Shown here piece after piece: positions 9,006 to 21,397 of a stretch of DNA of 64,000 nucleotides; the stretch's first letter is position 1, and each line of letters begins with the position of its first letter. Position numbers and translations under genes: made by a program. Below the pieces are notes generated by a model that worked only from the letters and a program-made list of their open reading frames with translations, had not been told where the DNA came from and made no database searches. Origin of the DNA: Spiribacter curvatus (lineage in GTDB: Bacteria > Pseudomonadota > Gammaproteobacteria > Nitrococcales > Nitrococcaceae). The DNA lies in assembly GCF_000485905.1 (NCBI RefSeq), contig NC_022664.1:1240001-1304000 (forward strand), given 5' to 3'.

Positions 9006-10016
9006 ATGCGTGAACCCTGGAACACAATCCTCGCCCGATCGGCGGCGGCAGCGGCTGGCCCGCTGGCTACGCCGGATGAAATGGAAATGGCGCTCAGTGA
9101 CAGCGGCGTCATCTGCCCTCTGCCCTCACTGGGCATGCTCCATGTCGCCGGCGACGATGCCATCGCCTTCCTCCAGAGCCAGCTCAGCCAGGATGTCGCC
9201 GGACTCACCGAATCAGACAGCACGCTGGCCGCCTGGTGTAATGCCAAGGGCCGTGCACGCGCAATCTTCCGCGTCGTTCCCAGTGACACCGGTCTGGTCC
9301 TGCTCGCCGATGCTGAATTGCTCGACGCCATCCGCCCGACCCTGCAGATGTTCATCCTGCGCTCGCAGGTCGCGCTGACCGATCTGGCTCCCGATGAGGG
9401 CGCACTGGGTATGGCCGGCCCCGCAGCCGCCACGCTGCTGACCGAGGCGGCCGGCTCGCTGCCCGAGCAGGCGGGCGGTGTCGTGCGCGCCGGTGACCTG
9501 CATGTGATCGCCCTCCCCGGGACGATGGCGATGCGCTATCTGGTCTCCGCCCCCACCGATCAACTGGCGGCATTCTGGGCACGCTACCGGGAGGCACTGA
9601 CCGAGGGCCATGAGGACTTCTGGCAGCTGCAGGCAATCCGTGCGGGTCTGCCTGACCTCACCCGCCCCACCAGCGAATCGATCGTACCGACGATGCTCAA
9701 CCTCGAGCCCCTCGGCGGCATCAGTTATGAAAAGGGCTGCTACCCCGGCCAGGAGGTGGTGGCACGCATGCACTATCGCGGCCAGCTCAAGCGCCGGCTC
9801 TACCGGGCCGCCGTCGCCGGCGATCCGCCCACCGCCGGCACCAGTATTGAGGATACCGAGGGTCACGAAGCAGGAATCGTCATCAATGCGGCCCCCGCTT
9901 CCGGTGACAGCAGCGAACTGCTCGCGGTGATGCGCATCGAAAAGGCGGAGAATGAACTGCAGGTCGACACGCGATCAATACAGCTACTCGATCTCCCCTA
10001 CGCCCCGCCCCGCTGA
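9006..10016 (+). CDS. ygfZ: YgfZ-family folate-binding iron-sulfur repair protein
   Basis: This protein has about 336 residues and carries the YgfZ signature KGCYPGQE (with YEKG before and VVARMHYRGQLKRRL after) in the C-terminal half of a GcvT-like fold. YgfZ is a tetrahydrofolate-dependent factor that helps build or repair certain iron-sulfur enzymes. The frame opens at 8946, but the ATG at 9006 has GGAG eight bases upstream and begins MREPWNTILAR, a plausible N-terminus. It is divergent from the sdh assembly gene, and complex II is itself an iron-sulfur enzyme. No transmembrane segment is seen. Confidence 0.9.
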   Translation: MREPWNTILARSAAAAAGPLATPDEMEMALSDSGVICPLPSLGMLHVAGDDAIAFLQSQLSQDVAGLTESDSTLAAWCNAKGRARAIFRVVPSDTGLVLLADAELLDAIRPTLQMFILRSQVALTDLAPDEGALGMAGPAAATLLTEAAGSLPEQAGGVVRAGDLHVIALPGTMAMRYLVSAPTDQLAAFWARYREALTEGHEDFWQLQAIRAGLPDLTRPTSESIVPTMLNLEPLGGISYEKGCYPGQEVVARMHYRGQLKRRLYRAAVAGDPPTAGTSIEDTEGHEAGIVINAAPASGDSSELLAVMRIEKAENELQVDTRSIQLLDLPYAPPR

Positions 10017-10039
10017 GGGCATAATCGAACTAACAGGCG

Positions 10040-11290
10040 ATGCCCATGCGTCTCTTGCGACTGCTCCTACCGGTGTTGATCCTGGCCGTGGCCGCCGGCG
10101 GCTACGTCTGGCTTGAACGGAGCGGGCCAACGCCGCCAGCGTCGGAGGTCGCCGAGCGGGAGTGGTTGGTGGACACGATCACGGTCCAGCCCGCCACCCA
10201 CCACCCACGACTGACGCTGACCGGCGAAGTCGGCAACCCCGACCGCGTGCCGGTGAAGGCACCGCTGCAGGCGCGGGTGAAGGCGGTGCCGGTCACGGAT
10301 GGCGAGGCCGTCGAGCCAGGCGAATTGCTGGTCGCGCTTGATCCGGCCGACTACGACCCCATCCTGCGCCGGGCCGAGGCCAACCTCGCCGACCTGGAAG
10401 CACAGCTCAGTCAGGCCCGCCGCGCCCACGACAGTGATCAGGCCGCACTGGCGATCGAACAGGCACTGGTCGATAACGCAGAGCGCTCCCTGGAGCGGAC
10501 CCGCAACCTGCGCCAACGTGATCTCGCTTCGCCATCAGAGGTCGAGGCCGCGCGGGATGCAGTCAATCAGGCCCGCCTCGCGGTCACGGCAAGGGATGAG
10601 CGCGTGGCCACATTCGATGCCCGACTCGCATCCCTCAAGGCCCGCCGTGATGCCGCCCGCGCAGATGTCGCGGACGCTCGCCGCGATATCCAGCGCTCCC
10701 GTTTCGAAGCGCCTTCAACGGGACTGGTCGCGGACCGACAGGTGGCGGTTGGATCCCGGGTCAACGCCAACGAAACGCTGCTCACGTTCCTGCCCCGCGA
10801 TGGATTCGAGGTGCGCGCCCTGATTCCCAGCCGCAACACGGGCATCCTCCTTCGGGCGCTGGCACGCAATGAACCGCCCCGGGCCGAGGCAGAAATGCTG
10901 GGTGACAACGTTGAGTTGCGGCTCGTGCGGCTTGCCGGTGAGGCCAGTCCCCGCGGGGTGGTCGGACTGTTCGAGTTCGAGTCACCCGGCGAACAGCTCC
11001 GTCCCGGGACCGTCATCAGCCTGGCGTTGGTGATGCCGGCCATCGACAATGCAATCGCTCTGCCGCGGAGCGCCCTGTACGGCAATGATCGGGTCTACCG
11101 GGTGCGCGACGGCGAGCTGGAGCGCGTCCTCGTCGAGCATCTCGGCACAACCCGGCTCAATGGCGAACAGCGCGCCCTGATCCGCAGCGATGACCTGTCG
11201 GCAGGCGACCGGATTGCCACCACGCAGCTACCCAATGCGGTATCGGGCCTGCGCGTTCGGCTCGATGAGAACACCGAGGCGACGCAGTGA
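10040..11290 (+). CDS. RND efflux periplasmic adaptor subunit (HlyD/AcrA family)
   Basis: This 416-residue protein has an N-terminal membrane anchor (LLRLLLPVLILAVAAGGYVWL). A lipoyl/barrel-sandwich half follows (VKAPLQARVKAVPVTDGEAVEPGELLVALD), then a long alpha-helical hairpin rich in Ala, Arg and Asp (about residues 105-215). The second lipoyl half has RSRFEAPSTGLVADRQVAVGSRV, followed by beta-barrel and membrane-proximal domains. It would link an inner-membrane RND pump to an outer-membrane channel. Its TGA overlaps the GTG of the pump gene by four bases. No outer-membrane TolC-type gene is adjacent. The substrate cannot be read from the sequence. Confidence 0.9.
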   Translation: MPMRLLRLLLPVLILAVAAGGYVWLERSGPTPPASEVAEREWLVDTITVQPATHHPRLTLTGEVGNPDRVPVKAPLQARVKAVPVTDGEAVEPGELLVALDPADYDPILRRAEANLADLEAQLSQARRAHDSDQAALAIEQALVDNAERSLERTRNLRQRDLASPSEVEAARDAVNQARLAVTARDERVATFDARLASLKARRDAARADVADARRDIQRSRFEAPSTGLVADRQVAVGSRVNANETLLTFLPRDGFEVRALIPSRNTGILLRALARNEPPRAEAEMLGDNVELRLVRLAGEASPRGVVGLFEFESPGEQLRPGTVISLALVMPAIDNAIALPRSALYGNDRVYRVRDGELERVLVEHLGTTRLNGEQRALIRSDDLSAGDRIATTQLPNAVSGLRVRLDENTEATQ

Positions 11291-14200
11291 GCGACACCCC
11301 GGGATTACTTGAGCGCTTCGCGCGGCATCGGGTCGCCGCCCATCTGGTCATGATCCTGATGATCCTTGGCGGGCTGTTCGCCATCTCGCGGATGAACGTA
11401 CAGTTTTTTCCCAACTTTTCCATCGACGTGGTCACCGTCTCCGTTGTCTGGAGCGGCGCCTCGGCCGAGGACGTCGAACGCGGTATCACCGAGCCGCTTG
11501 AGGAACGGCTTCGGGCCGTTCCCGATGTCAGCAAGATGACCTCCACATCGGCTCAGGGCGTTGCCAGTATTACGCTTGAGTTCATTGAGGGGACAGACAC
11601 GGTACTCGCCCTCGCTGACGTGCGTGAGCAGGTCGAGAGCTTCCGTAATCTGCCAGCGAACGCCGAGACACCGCAGATCAGCCGGGCGCCAGAGTTCGAT
11701 CCCGTCGGTCGTGTCCTGATTCACGGCGATGTCGACCGATCAGCCCTTCTGTCCTGGGCCGATCAGTACGAACGCGAGCTGATTGATCGCGGCATCGACC
11801 GCATCACCGTCAATGGCGTACCCGAACAGCAGATCACCATCGCCGTTCCCTCCGAGCGGCTGCCACAGCTCGACCTCAGTCTCCCCGAGCTCTCCGAGCG
11901 AATCGCCAACCGATCGGCGGATATTCCCGCCGGGGAATTCGGCAGCGCCGATGGCGGGCGCGAGTTGCGCGCCGTCGAGCAGCGCCGCGGCGTGCTGGAT
12001 TTCGCCGATCTCCCCGTTATCAGCGGCCCCCGCAGCGGGATCACCCTGGACTCGGTCGGCTCGATACGGGAAATGCCCCGCAGCGACTCGGTCCTTCTGC
12101 GCCACAAGGGTCAACCGGCCGTCGAGCTGGTCCTGCAGAGGGCCCAGCATGGCGACAGCCTGGTGTCGGCCCGTGCACTCGAGGAATGGGTCGCGGATAC
12201 GCGGCCGCAGATGCCCTCGGCACTCGATCTAACGCTCTACGATCAGTCCTGGCAACTGATCCGTGATCGCATCAATCTGCTGGTGACCAACGGCCTTGGT
12301 GGACTGATCCTGGTCCTGATCCTGCTCTATCTGTTCCTCCCCGCCCGGGTCGCCTTCTGGGTGGCAGTGGGAATACCGTCAGCGTTCCTGGCCGCACTGG
12401 CTATCCTCTGGCTCATCGGCGGCAGTATCAACATGATCTCGCTTTTCGCCCTGATCATGGCTTTGGGCGTGATTGTTGATGACGCCATTGTGGTCGGCGA
12501 GGATGCCGATGCGCACTTTCGGGGGGGTGAGCCACCGCTGCTGGCCTCTGAGGGCGCCGCACGGCGGATGTTCTGGCCGGTCATGGCGTCATCGCTCACC
12601 ACCGTCGCCGCCTTCATGCCCTTGCTGGTGGTGGGCGGCACGGTCGGCCAGATACTCCGCGACATTCCCATTGTCATGGTCTGTGTGATCGCGGCCTCAC
12701 TGGTTGAGAGTTTTCTGGTCCTCCCAGGGCATCTGCGCGGCGCCTTCTCCGGGCGTGTCCGACCCGATAACGCGGCGGGCGCGGGCGCCCTGAGTCCGGG
12801 GGCGTGGCGAGCGGCCTTCGAGCGCGGCTTCGAGCGCTTTCGCAAGCGTTATTTCCGTAGCGCCGTACGCTTCGCAATCAGTCATCGCGCCGTTACCTTT
12901 TCAGTCGCGCTTGCGAGCGTGATCCTGGCAGTGGGACTGATCGCGAGTGGCCGGCTTGGGTTTACCTTTTTCCCCACGCCCGAATCGCAGATCGTCTACG
13001 CCAACGCGACCTTCGTCGCCGGCACCAATCGGGAGAAAATGGAACGCTTTCTCGATGAGCTCGAGCGGAGCCTCGCAGAAACCGAGTCACAGGCCGGCGA
13101 ACCGCTCGTAGAGACCGCCATCACCCGAGCCGGCGGAACAATCGGCGGCGGAGGCGGCACGCAGGGCGACCAGCTCGGCTCGATGCTCGTCGAGCTCACG
13201 CCACCGGATGCCCGACAGACCCGGAACGCGGCATTCATCCGCAACTGGAAAGCCAATACCCAGGTACCGCCGGGCATGGAGAACTTCTCCGTTGCCTCGC
13301 GACAGGGCGGACCACCGGGCGCCGACCTGACGGTTCGACTCACTGGTCCGCAGACCGAGTCGCTGAAGGCGGCGGCGGTCTCGCTCACGGAGACCCTCGA
13401 CGGCGTGCCGGGTGTGGTCGATGTCAGCGACGATCTCCCGTATGGGCGTCAGCAGGTCACCTTCTCAGTGAACGCGCAGGGTCGGGCGCTGGGGCTGACG
13501 ACGCAGGATGTTGGTGCCCAGCTCCGGGGCGCCTATGACGGCGTGCTAAGCCAGATCTTTCAGTCCGGACCCGACGAGATGGAGGTCCGTGTCGTGCTGC
13601 CGCGCGATGAACAGCGCCAGATCGCGTCACTGGCCGACCTCAGCATCCGCACTCCCGAGGGGCGCTTCGTGCCCGTCATGCAGGTCGTCGACCTGGATGC
13701 CCAGCGCGGGTTTGAGGCGATCCGCCATGCCGAGGGGCGTCGGGCGGTCCAGGTCTCCGCCTCACTCGACCGCGAGACCGCCAATGCCGAGAACCTGATC
13801 GGATCGCTGCGTGGCGGGACGCTGCCCCGGCTCGCCGAGCGCCATGGCATTGATTACAGCTTCCAGGGCCGCCAGGCCGATCAGCGCGACACCCTGGCGG
13901 ATATGCAGTTCGGTCTCTATCTGGGACTGGCGCTGATGTTCATCGTGCTGGTGTGGGTCTTTTCCGCCTGGACACTGCCCCTGATCGTCATGCTGGTGAT
14001 CCCGCTGGGCCTGGTTGGCGCCATTTTCGGACACTGGCTGATGAGCATTGAACTGACGGTTCTATCGCTGTTTGGCCTGTTCGGGCTCTCCGGCATCGTC
14101 GTCAACAATGCCATCATCCTGGTGACGTTCTACCGCGATCAGCTCGCCGAGGGTCTCGCCGTCAACGCCGCGCTCGAGGAAGCGGCGGTGCGCCGTGTCC

Positions 14201-14414
14201 GCGCCGTCATGCTGACATCGCTGACCACGATCGGCGGATTGACGCCACTACTGTTCGAGACCTCGCTGCAGGCGCAATTCCTGATCCCGATGGCGACTTC
14301 CATCGCCTTCGGTCTCGCCTACTCTACCCTGCTGGTGCTCTTCGTCATCCCCGCCCTGCTCTCAGGCCGTGCCTCGATCCAGCAACGACTCGCCCGCTGG
14401 CGTGAGGCCCTGGC

Positions 14415-14418
<4 letters not shown>
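11287..14418 (+). CDS. RND efflux pump, inner-membrane permease
   Basis: This 1043-residue protein is a full-length AcrB-type permease. It has a first transmembrane helix ([17 protein letters not shown]), a large periplasmic loop, a cluster of helices, then a second repeat of helix, loop and helices. The fourth-helix motif [16 protein letters not shown] carries the paired Asp of the proton relay. The second-half equivalent is [13 protein letters not shown]. Start is a GTG overlapping the adaptor stop. The protein ends against lysS on the other strand, overlapping by four bases. It is probably a multidrug or lipid exporter of the HAE-1 type. Specificity is unknown. Confidence 0.93.
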
Positions 14419-15902
<1,484 letters not shown>

Positions 15903-15941
15903 GCTGTTCTCTTTCCACGAATCGTCGGGCGCGTCACCGAC

Positions 15942-17040
15942 CTACAGGCCGGCCTTGAGACTCGCCTCTATGAATGGATCCAGACCACCGTCCAGCACGG
16001 CCTGGGTGTTACCGACCTCGACCCCAGTACGCAGATCCTTGATCCGGCTCTGGTCGAGGACATAAGAGCGGATCTGACTCCCCCAGCCAATGTCGGACTT
16101 GGAATCCTCCACCGCCGCTGCCTGTTCCCGCTGGGCCTCCATCTCACGCTCATAGAGCCTGGCGCGTAGCTGCTTCATGGCTGTGGCCCGGTTTTTGTGC
16201 TGTGAGCGGTCGTTCTGACACTGCACCACAATCCCGGTCGGTTGATGGGTAATCCGCACCGCTGATTCGGTCCGGTTGACGTGCTGGCCACCCGCACCGC
16301 TTGCCCGGTAGACATCGATCCGCAGATCGGACGGATCAACCTCGATATCCACGTTCTCGTCGATCTCGGGGCTCACGAACACCGACGCAAAGGAGGTATG
16401 GCGACGGTTGCCCGAATCGAAGGGTGACTTGCGCACCAGCCGGTGGACGCCCGTCTCGGTGCGCAGCCAGCCAAAGGCATATTCGCCCTCGACCCGGATC
16501 GTTGCACTTTTCAGGCCCGCCTGATCGCCCGCCGATACCTCGATGAGCTCAGCCGTGAAACCCTTGTGTTCGATCCAGCGCAGATACATCCGCAGTAGCA
16601 TGTCCGCCCAGTCCTGGGCCTCTGTACCACCGGAGCCGGCCTGGATATCCACAAACGCATTGGTGGGATCCATCTCGCCGGAGAACATACGCCGGAACTC
16701 AAGACTCTGGATCAACCGCTCGTGGGCGGCGAGATCCGCTTCCACTGAGGCGAGCGTCTCGGCATCGTCCTCTTCGCGGGCCATCTCAAGCAGCTCGCCG
16801 GCCTCATCCAGGCCACTACTCAGACCCCGCATCTGGCCCACCAGCCGATCCAGGGACGCGCGTTCGCGATTCAGGTCCTGAGCGCGTTCGGGATTGTTCC
16901 AGACATCGGGCTGTTCGAGCTCACGGGTGACCTCTTCGAAGCGTTCTTCCTTTTCCGTGAGGTCAAAGATACCCCCTCAGGGACTCATTACGTCCCTTGA
17001 GATCGTCGAGCTGGCTGGCGAGCTGGTTACTGTCGAGCAC
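15942..17040 (-). CDS. prfB: Peptide chain release factor 2, with programmed +1 frameshift
   Basis: Translation begins at GTG (17040, AGAGGA upstream) and reads [25 protein letters not shown]. It then meets an in-frame TGA at 16965-16963 inside AGGGGG-TAT-CTT-TGA. A +1 slip at CTT continues as [12 protein letters not shown] and reaches the stop at 15942. The total of 365 residues equals the usual RF2 length. The stop-codon recognition SPF is in [11 protein letters not shown], and the catalytic GGQ is in [16 protein letters not shown]2 releases peptides at UGA and UAA. The frameshift lets RF2 sense its own level: scarce RF2 means slow termination and more slippage. It lies 36 bases after hrpA and before lysS. 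Confidence 0.96.
16962..16977 (-). promoter_or_regulatory. RF2 programmed +1 frameshift site
   Basis: The minus strand has AGGGGG (16977-16972), three bases TAT, the slippery CTT (16968-16966) and TGA followed by C (16965-16962). This is the textbook prfB arrangement. The internal Shine-Dalgarno-like AGGGGG sits three bases before the CTT codon and pushes the ribosome forward, and TGAC is a poor terminator context. Confidence 0.97.
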
Positions 17041-17076
17041 GATATTCCTCTTGTCTGTCAGTGAATCAGTGGGGGC

Positions 17077-20000
17077 TCAGCGAACCGATTCCCACGCGCG
17101 GGCGAGGCGCTTCTCAGAGACCCGCTCGCGGGTGCCGAGATCCTGGGCGAACAGCGAGATCCGGTACTCCTCGATGAGCCAGCGGACCTGCTCGAGCGCC
17201 GGGTCACGAATCGCCCGGCGGGCATGCCGGGCAAGCGCATCGTCGAGGCGACGCTGATGCGGCTGAATGCTTGCCAGACCAGCCTGATCGCGGCTCGGAT
17301 CCCGCTTCAAACGCTCGACCCGGCGTTCGATCCCGGTCAGATACCGGGGCAGGTCCTCGAGTCGGGCCGGAACCGTATCGAGCAGGAAGCCCGGATAGAC
17401 CAGACCGTCCAGCTGCTGGCGGATATCCCGATAGCTGTCCACCATTCCCAACGGAATATCCCCCTTGAGCGCGCGTCGTACCCGCTTTTGCCGCGCAAGG
17501 ATATCAGAGACGCGGTCGCGGAGCTGCTCGGCGCGGGGGACCACGGCAGTACGCCCGTACTCGCAGACCTCAAGCCAGCCTGCCCGATCCCGCGGCACCG
17601 TCGCGGCGAGGAAGACCTGATGAAAAACGGCCTGGGCGAACTCGCGCTTGAGGGCATCGGCGTCACCGACGTCGCGATAGTCGATCGCCATGCGATCGAG
17701 CCCCTCCAGACCCCGGCGGAGATGGCGTGCCTGCTGCGCAAAGCGTTTCATGAGCAGCAGTCGGACGCCGCTCCGATGGGCGGCCGCGGCCCGTTCAGGC
17801 CCGTCCAGCAGCCGCAGGGCGACCTCATTGCCCTCGGCGCACAGCGCCGGATAGCCCTGCAGCTCAATACCACCCTGTGTGAACGGGACGCGATCAGGCA
17901 GATCACCGATATCCCAGTCGGTGATGCCCGTGCGCTCAAAGCCACTGTCCGCCGGTGCGCTGAAATCGGCCCTCGCATGATCGGCATGGACGCGCTGCAG
18001 CGCGGGCAGATCACGGCCGCTATCTAGTCGCCCGCCCCCCTCATCAAGCACCTCGAAGCGCATCTGCAGATGATCCGGCAGGACCAGCTCATCCCAGATC
18101 CCGCCAGGGATATCGATGCCGGTCATACGCCGTAATTCATCGCGTACGGCCGATTCCAGCGAACCGGTGCGCGCCGGCAACGATTCGAGGACCGCCCGGG
18201 CGAAGTCAGGCACTGGCACGAAATGCCGCCGCAGTGACTTCGGTAGCGCGCGTATCAGGGTGATGACCTTTTCCTCGAGCAGGCCCGGCACCAGCCACTC
18301 GAATGGTTCGGGGACAAGCGCATTCAGCGCGGCCACCGGTATACAGACGCTGACGCCGTCGACTTCACTCCCCGGAGAGAACGAATAGCGCAGTGGTAGA
18401 TGGATACCGTTTACAGCCAGCGTGTCCGGATAGTCGGCGGCGCCTTCGGATACGCCGCGCGCCATCAACTGCTCGCGGTCGAGCCGCAATGGGGTGTCAT
18501 CGCCCCCCTCGCGCAGCCAGCGATCGAGGCTCGGGCCATCGACGACCGTCTCGGGCAGTGCGGCCTCATAGAACGCCGCCAGTGCCTCAGTATCCACCAA
18601 CACATCGCGTCGTCTGGCCTTGGCTTCGAGGGTCTCGACCTCGGCGATCAAGGCCTGATTGGCCTGCAGAAAGGCCGGTGGATCAGGCGGGGGATCACCC
18701 AGCAGGCCATCGCGGATGAATATCGACCGCGCCTCCCGCGGCGCGACCCGAGCATGGTCAACCTTGCGGCCGCTGACGATCGGCAGCCCGTAGAGCGTGG
18801 CATCCTCGCGCCCGAATACCTTGCCCTTGTGCGCATCCCACCATGGATCATGATAGCGGTGCTTGAGCAGATGACCGGCCAGCGGTTCGATCCACTCCGG
18901 TCGTACCTCAGCCACTACCCGGGCGAATACCCGACGGGTCTCCACCAGCTCCGCGGCCATGATCCAGCGCGGCCGTTTGCGGGCGACGCCGGATCCAGGG
19001 TGGATCGCAAGCTTGAGCTCCCGCGGGCCCCGATACTCCTCGCCCTCCTCGCGGCGGGCGATATTCGACAGAAAGCCGCTGAGTAGTGCCCGATGGATCG
19101 CCACCGGCTTGGCTGGCGTGTCGTTCTCCACCCGCTCCATGTCACGCATCAGGCGATGCAGCTGGGCATGCGTGTCCGCCCATTCCCGCATTCGCACATG
19201 GGAGAGGAAGTGCTCGTGACACCAGGCCTGCAGCTTGCGGCGACTCAGGTGATGGGCCTGCTCGCGATAGGCATCCCAGAGCCGCAGCAAGCCACCGAAA
19301 TCCGATTGCTTGTCCTGCCAGGCGGAGTGGGCCGCGTCGGCGGCCTCACGCCGGTCCATCGGCCGTTCCCGCGGGTCCTGTACCGACAGTGCCGCGGCGA
19401 GCACCAACAGCTCGCGGAGCGCGCCCTCGCGATCACCGGCGAACAGTATACGGGCGATCCGTGGGTCGACCGGCAGGCGCGCCAGCTGGCGGCCCAGTCG
19501 CGACAGATTCTGGCGCTTATTGAGGGCGCCCAGTTCGTCGAGGAGCTTCAGCCCGTCTTTCACATAGCGCGGATCGGGTGGCTCGATGAACGGAAACCGC
19601 TCAATGGCACCCAGACGCAGGTGTTTCATCTGCAGGATGACCGATGCCAGATTGGTCCGCAGGATCTCCGGATCCGTGAACCGCGGCCGGGCCTCGAAAT
19701 CGGCCTGATCGTAGAGCCGTATACAGACGCCCGGTCCCTCCCGCCCGCAACGACCGGCCCGCTGGTCGGCACTCGACTGGGCAACCGGCTCCACCGGCAG
19801 GCGTTGGACCTTGGTGCGATAACTGTAGCGGCTGATCCGCGCGAGTCCGCTGTCCACCACATAACGAATGCCCGGGACCGTCAGCGAGGTCTCGGCGACA
19901 TTGGTGGCCAACACAATGCGACGGCCGCGATGGGGTGCGAAAACGCGTTGCTGCTCGGCGGCGGACAGCCGCCCGAAAAGCGGCAGAATCTCGGTCTGGG

Positions 20001-20817
20001 GCGGATGGTGCTTGCGCAGCGCCTCGGCGCAGTGGCGGATCTCACGCTCGCCGGGCAGAAACACCAGAACGTCCCCCCGCCCCAGTCCGGCCAGCTCGTC
20101 GACTGCCTCCAGCACACCCTGGCGCAGACTGCGCTCGCGCTCATCCTCGGATTGTTCCACCAGTGGCCGGTAGCGGACCTCGACCGGGTAGGTCCGCCCC
20201 GAGACCTCAATGACCGGGGCATCGTCGAAGTGTCGGGAAAAACGGGCCGGATCGATGGTCGCTGAGGTAATGATCACCCGCAGATCCGGCCGCTGCGGTA
20301 GCAGCCGCTTGATGTAGCCGAGCAGAAAGTCGATGTTGAGGCTGCGCTCATGGGCCTCGTCAATGATGAGGGTGTCATAACCCTCAAGGCGCTCGTCGGC
20401 CTGCGTTTCGGCGAGCAGCATGCCGTCGGTGAGCAGCTTGACCCGGGTCTGTAGGCGGGTCTGATCGCTGAATCGCACGCGGTAGCCGACACCACTGCCC
20501 ACGTCCGTCGCGCATTCCTCGGCAACGCGGGTCGCGAGGCTGCGGGCAGCGATACGCCGGGGTTGGGTATGGGCGATCACGCCCTCGACGCCGCGTCCGA
20601 GATCGAGCATCAGCTTGGGCAGCTGTGTGCTCTTTCCCGAGCCTGTCTCGCCGCAGATCACCACCACCTGATGATCGCGTACCGTCGCCTTGATCTCCTC
20701 GGCGTGCTCGAGGACCGGTAGATCGAGATTGTAGTCGGGACGCAGCTGGACCGACTCGCGGGCGGTCCGCGCCTGTGCCTGCCGCTGGGGCGATTGGCTG
20801 GATCGACGCCTAGCCAT
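17077..20817 (-). CDS. hrpA: ATP-dependent RNA helicase HrpA
   Basis: This protein has about 1246 residues. The DEAH-box core is complete: Walker A GETGSGKSTQLPK near residue 50, DEAHERS near 150, SAT in ITSATIDPARF, and QRAGRCGREGPG for motif VI. Winged-helix and HA2/OB domains follow, with a long C-terminal DUF3418-type region characteristic of HrpA (about 1300 residues in E. coli). HrpA helps rescue stalled ribosomes and remodel RNA. The frame is open 45 codons further upstream, but that part overlaps the phosphodiesterase gene. The ATG at 20817 (MARRRSSQSPQRQ) leaves an eight-base overlap and is preferred. Confidence 0.95.
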   Translation of the reverse strand: MARRRSSQSPQRQAQARTARESVQLRPDYNLDLPVLEHAEEIKATVRDHQVVVICGETGSGKSTQLPKLMLDLGRGVEGVIAHTQPRRIAARSLATRVAEECATDVGSGVGYRVRFSDQTRLQTRVKLLTDGMLLAETQADERLEGYDTLIIDEAHERSLNIDFLLGYIKRLLPQRPDLRVIITSATIDPARFSRHFDDAPVIEVSGRTYPVEVRYRPLVEQSEDERERSLRQGVLEAVDELAGLGRGDVLVFLPGEREIRHCAEALRKHHPPQTEILPLFGRLSAAEQQRVFAPHRGRRIVLATNVAETSLTVPGIRYVVDSGLARISRYSYRTKVQRLPVEPVAQSSADQRAGRCGREGPGVCIRLYDQADFEARPRFTDPEILRTNLASVILQMKHLRLGAIERFPFIEPPDPRYVKDGLKLLDELGALNKRQNLSRLGRQLARLPVDPRIARILFAGDREGALRELLVLAAALSVQDPRERPMDRREAADAAHSAWQDKQSDFGGLLRLWDAYREQAHHLSRRKLQAWCHEHFLSHVRMREWADTHAQLHRLMRDMERVENDTPAKPVAIHRALLSGFLSNIARREEGEEYRGPRELKLAIHPGSGVARKRPRWIMAAELVETRRVFARVVAEVRPEWIEPLAGHLLKHRYHDPWWDAHKGKVFGREDATLYGLPIVSGRKVDHARVAPREARSIFIRDGLLGDPPPDPPAFLQANQALIAEVETLEAKARRRDVLVDTEALAAFYEAALPETVVDGPSLDRWLREGGDDTPLRLDREQLMARGVSEGAADYPDTLAVNGIHLPLRYSFSPGSEVDGVSVCIPVAALNALVPEPFEWLVPGLLEEKVITLIRALPKSLRRHFVPVPDFARAVLESLPARTGSLESAVRDELRRMTGIDIPGGIWDELVLPDHLQMRFEVLDEGGGRLDSGRDLPALQRVHADHARADFSAPADSGFERTGITDWDIGDLPDRVPFTQGGIELQGYPALCAEGNEVALRLLDGPERAAAAHRSGVRLLLMKRFAQQARHLRRGLEGLDRMAIDYRDVGDADALKREFAQAVFHQVFLAATVPRDRAGWLEVCEYGRTAVVPRAEQLRDRVSDILARQKRVRRALKGDIPLGMVDSYRDIRQQLDGLVYPGFLLDTVPARLEDLPRYLTGIERRVERLKRDPSRDQAGLASIQPHQRRLDDALARHARRAIRDPALEQVRWLIEEYRISLFAQDLGTRERVSEKRLARAWESVR

Positions 20818-21397
20818 TCCCACCTTCGTGCGGGGTCGGGGATGCCGGGCCGGATCGCCGACGCGAGCGGGGCGCCGACTGGGGCTCGAACCGCAGCGCC
20901 TCGATCTCCCAGTGATGCCCATCGCAGGCCAGCAGGAGGCAGCCCGGACCACCGTTGGTGCGCGTACGACCAGCCGCCCCCGGGTTCAGCACCCATGGTG
21001 TCTCGCGCTGGTCGATGCACTGGCGGTGGCTGTGGCCGTAGACAACGGCACGGCAGTCGGCGAATTGATGGCGATAGCGGCGATGGCGCTGTTCAAGCGT
21101 TCCACCATCGTCGCCGTGGACGAGCTTGATCCGGCCCCCGGGCAGATCCACGGTCGCGTCGCCGGGTAGGTTGGCGAGCATATCGCGCTCGGCATCCGCC
21201 CAGTGGTCGGGATCATCGTTATTACCGCGGATCGCCACGGCCTCATGCCGCGGGTGCATGGCAAAGAGCACGTCGACGCCGCCGACATCACCGGCATGGA
21301 GCGCGATATCACACCCCCGGATCTGATCGGCGATGCGCTGATCGAGAAAACCATGGGTGTCGGCGAGAATAGCGACCCGGGTGGTGTGATCGGTCAT
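20810..21397 (-). CDS. YfcE/MJ0936-family metallophosphodiesterase
   Basis: This 195-residue calcineurin-like phosphoesterase has the ordered metal motifs DTHGF (D-x-H), HAGDVG (GD), RGNNDD (GNxD), VHGDDG (GH-like) and YGHSHRQ (GHTH-like). These are the hallmarks of the YfcE/MJ0936 family, small Mn-dependent phosphodiesterases of uncertain natural substrate. It overlaps thrH by four bases (ATGA) and hrpA by eight, so the three genes look translationally coupled. The last roughly 30 residues are rich in Arg, Ser and Pro and lie outside the family core. Confidence 0.85.
   Translation of the reverse strand: MTDHTTRVAILADTHGFLDQRIADQIRGCDIALHAGDVGGVDVLFAMHPRHEAVAIRGNNDDPDHWADAERDMLANLPGDATVDLPGGRIKLVHGDDGGTLEQRHRRYRHQFADCRAVVYGHSHRQCIDQRETPWVLNPGAAGRTRTNGGPGCLLLACDGHHWEIEALRFEPQSAPRSRRRSGPASPTPHEGGNG

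Noticed and set aside
19093-20265. 390-codon plus-strand frame antisense to hrpA
   Set aside because: HrpA helicase motifs on the minus strand explain the region.
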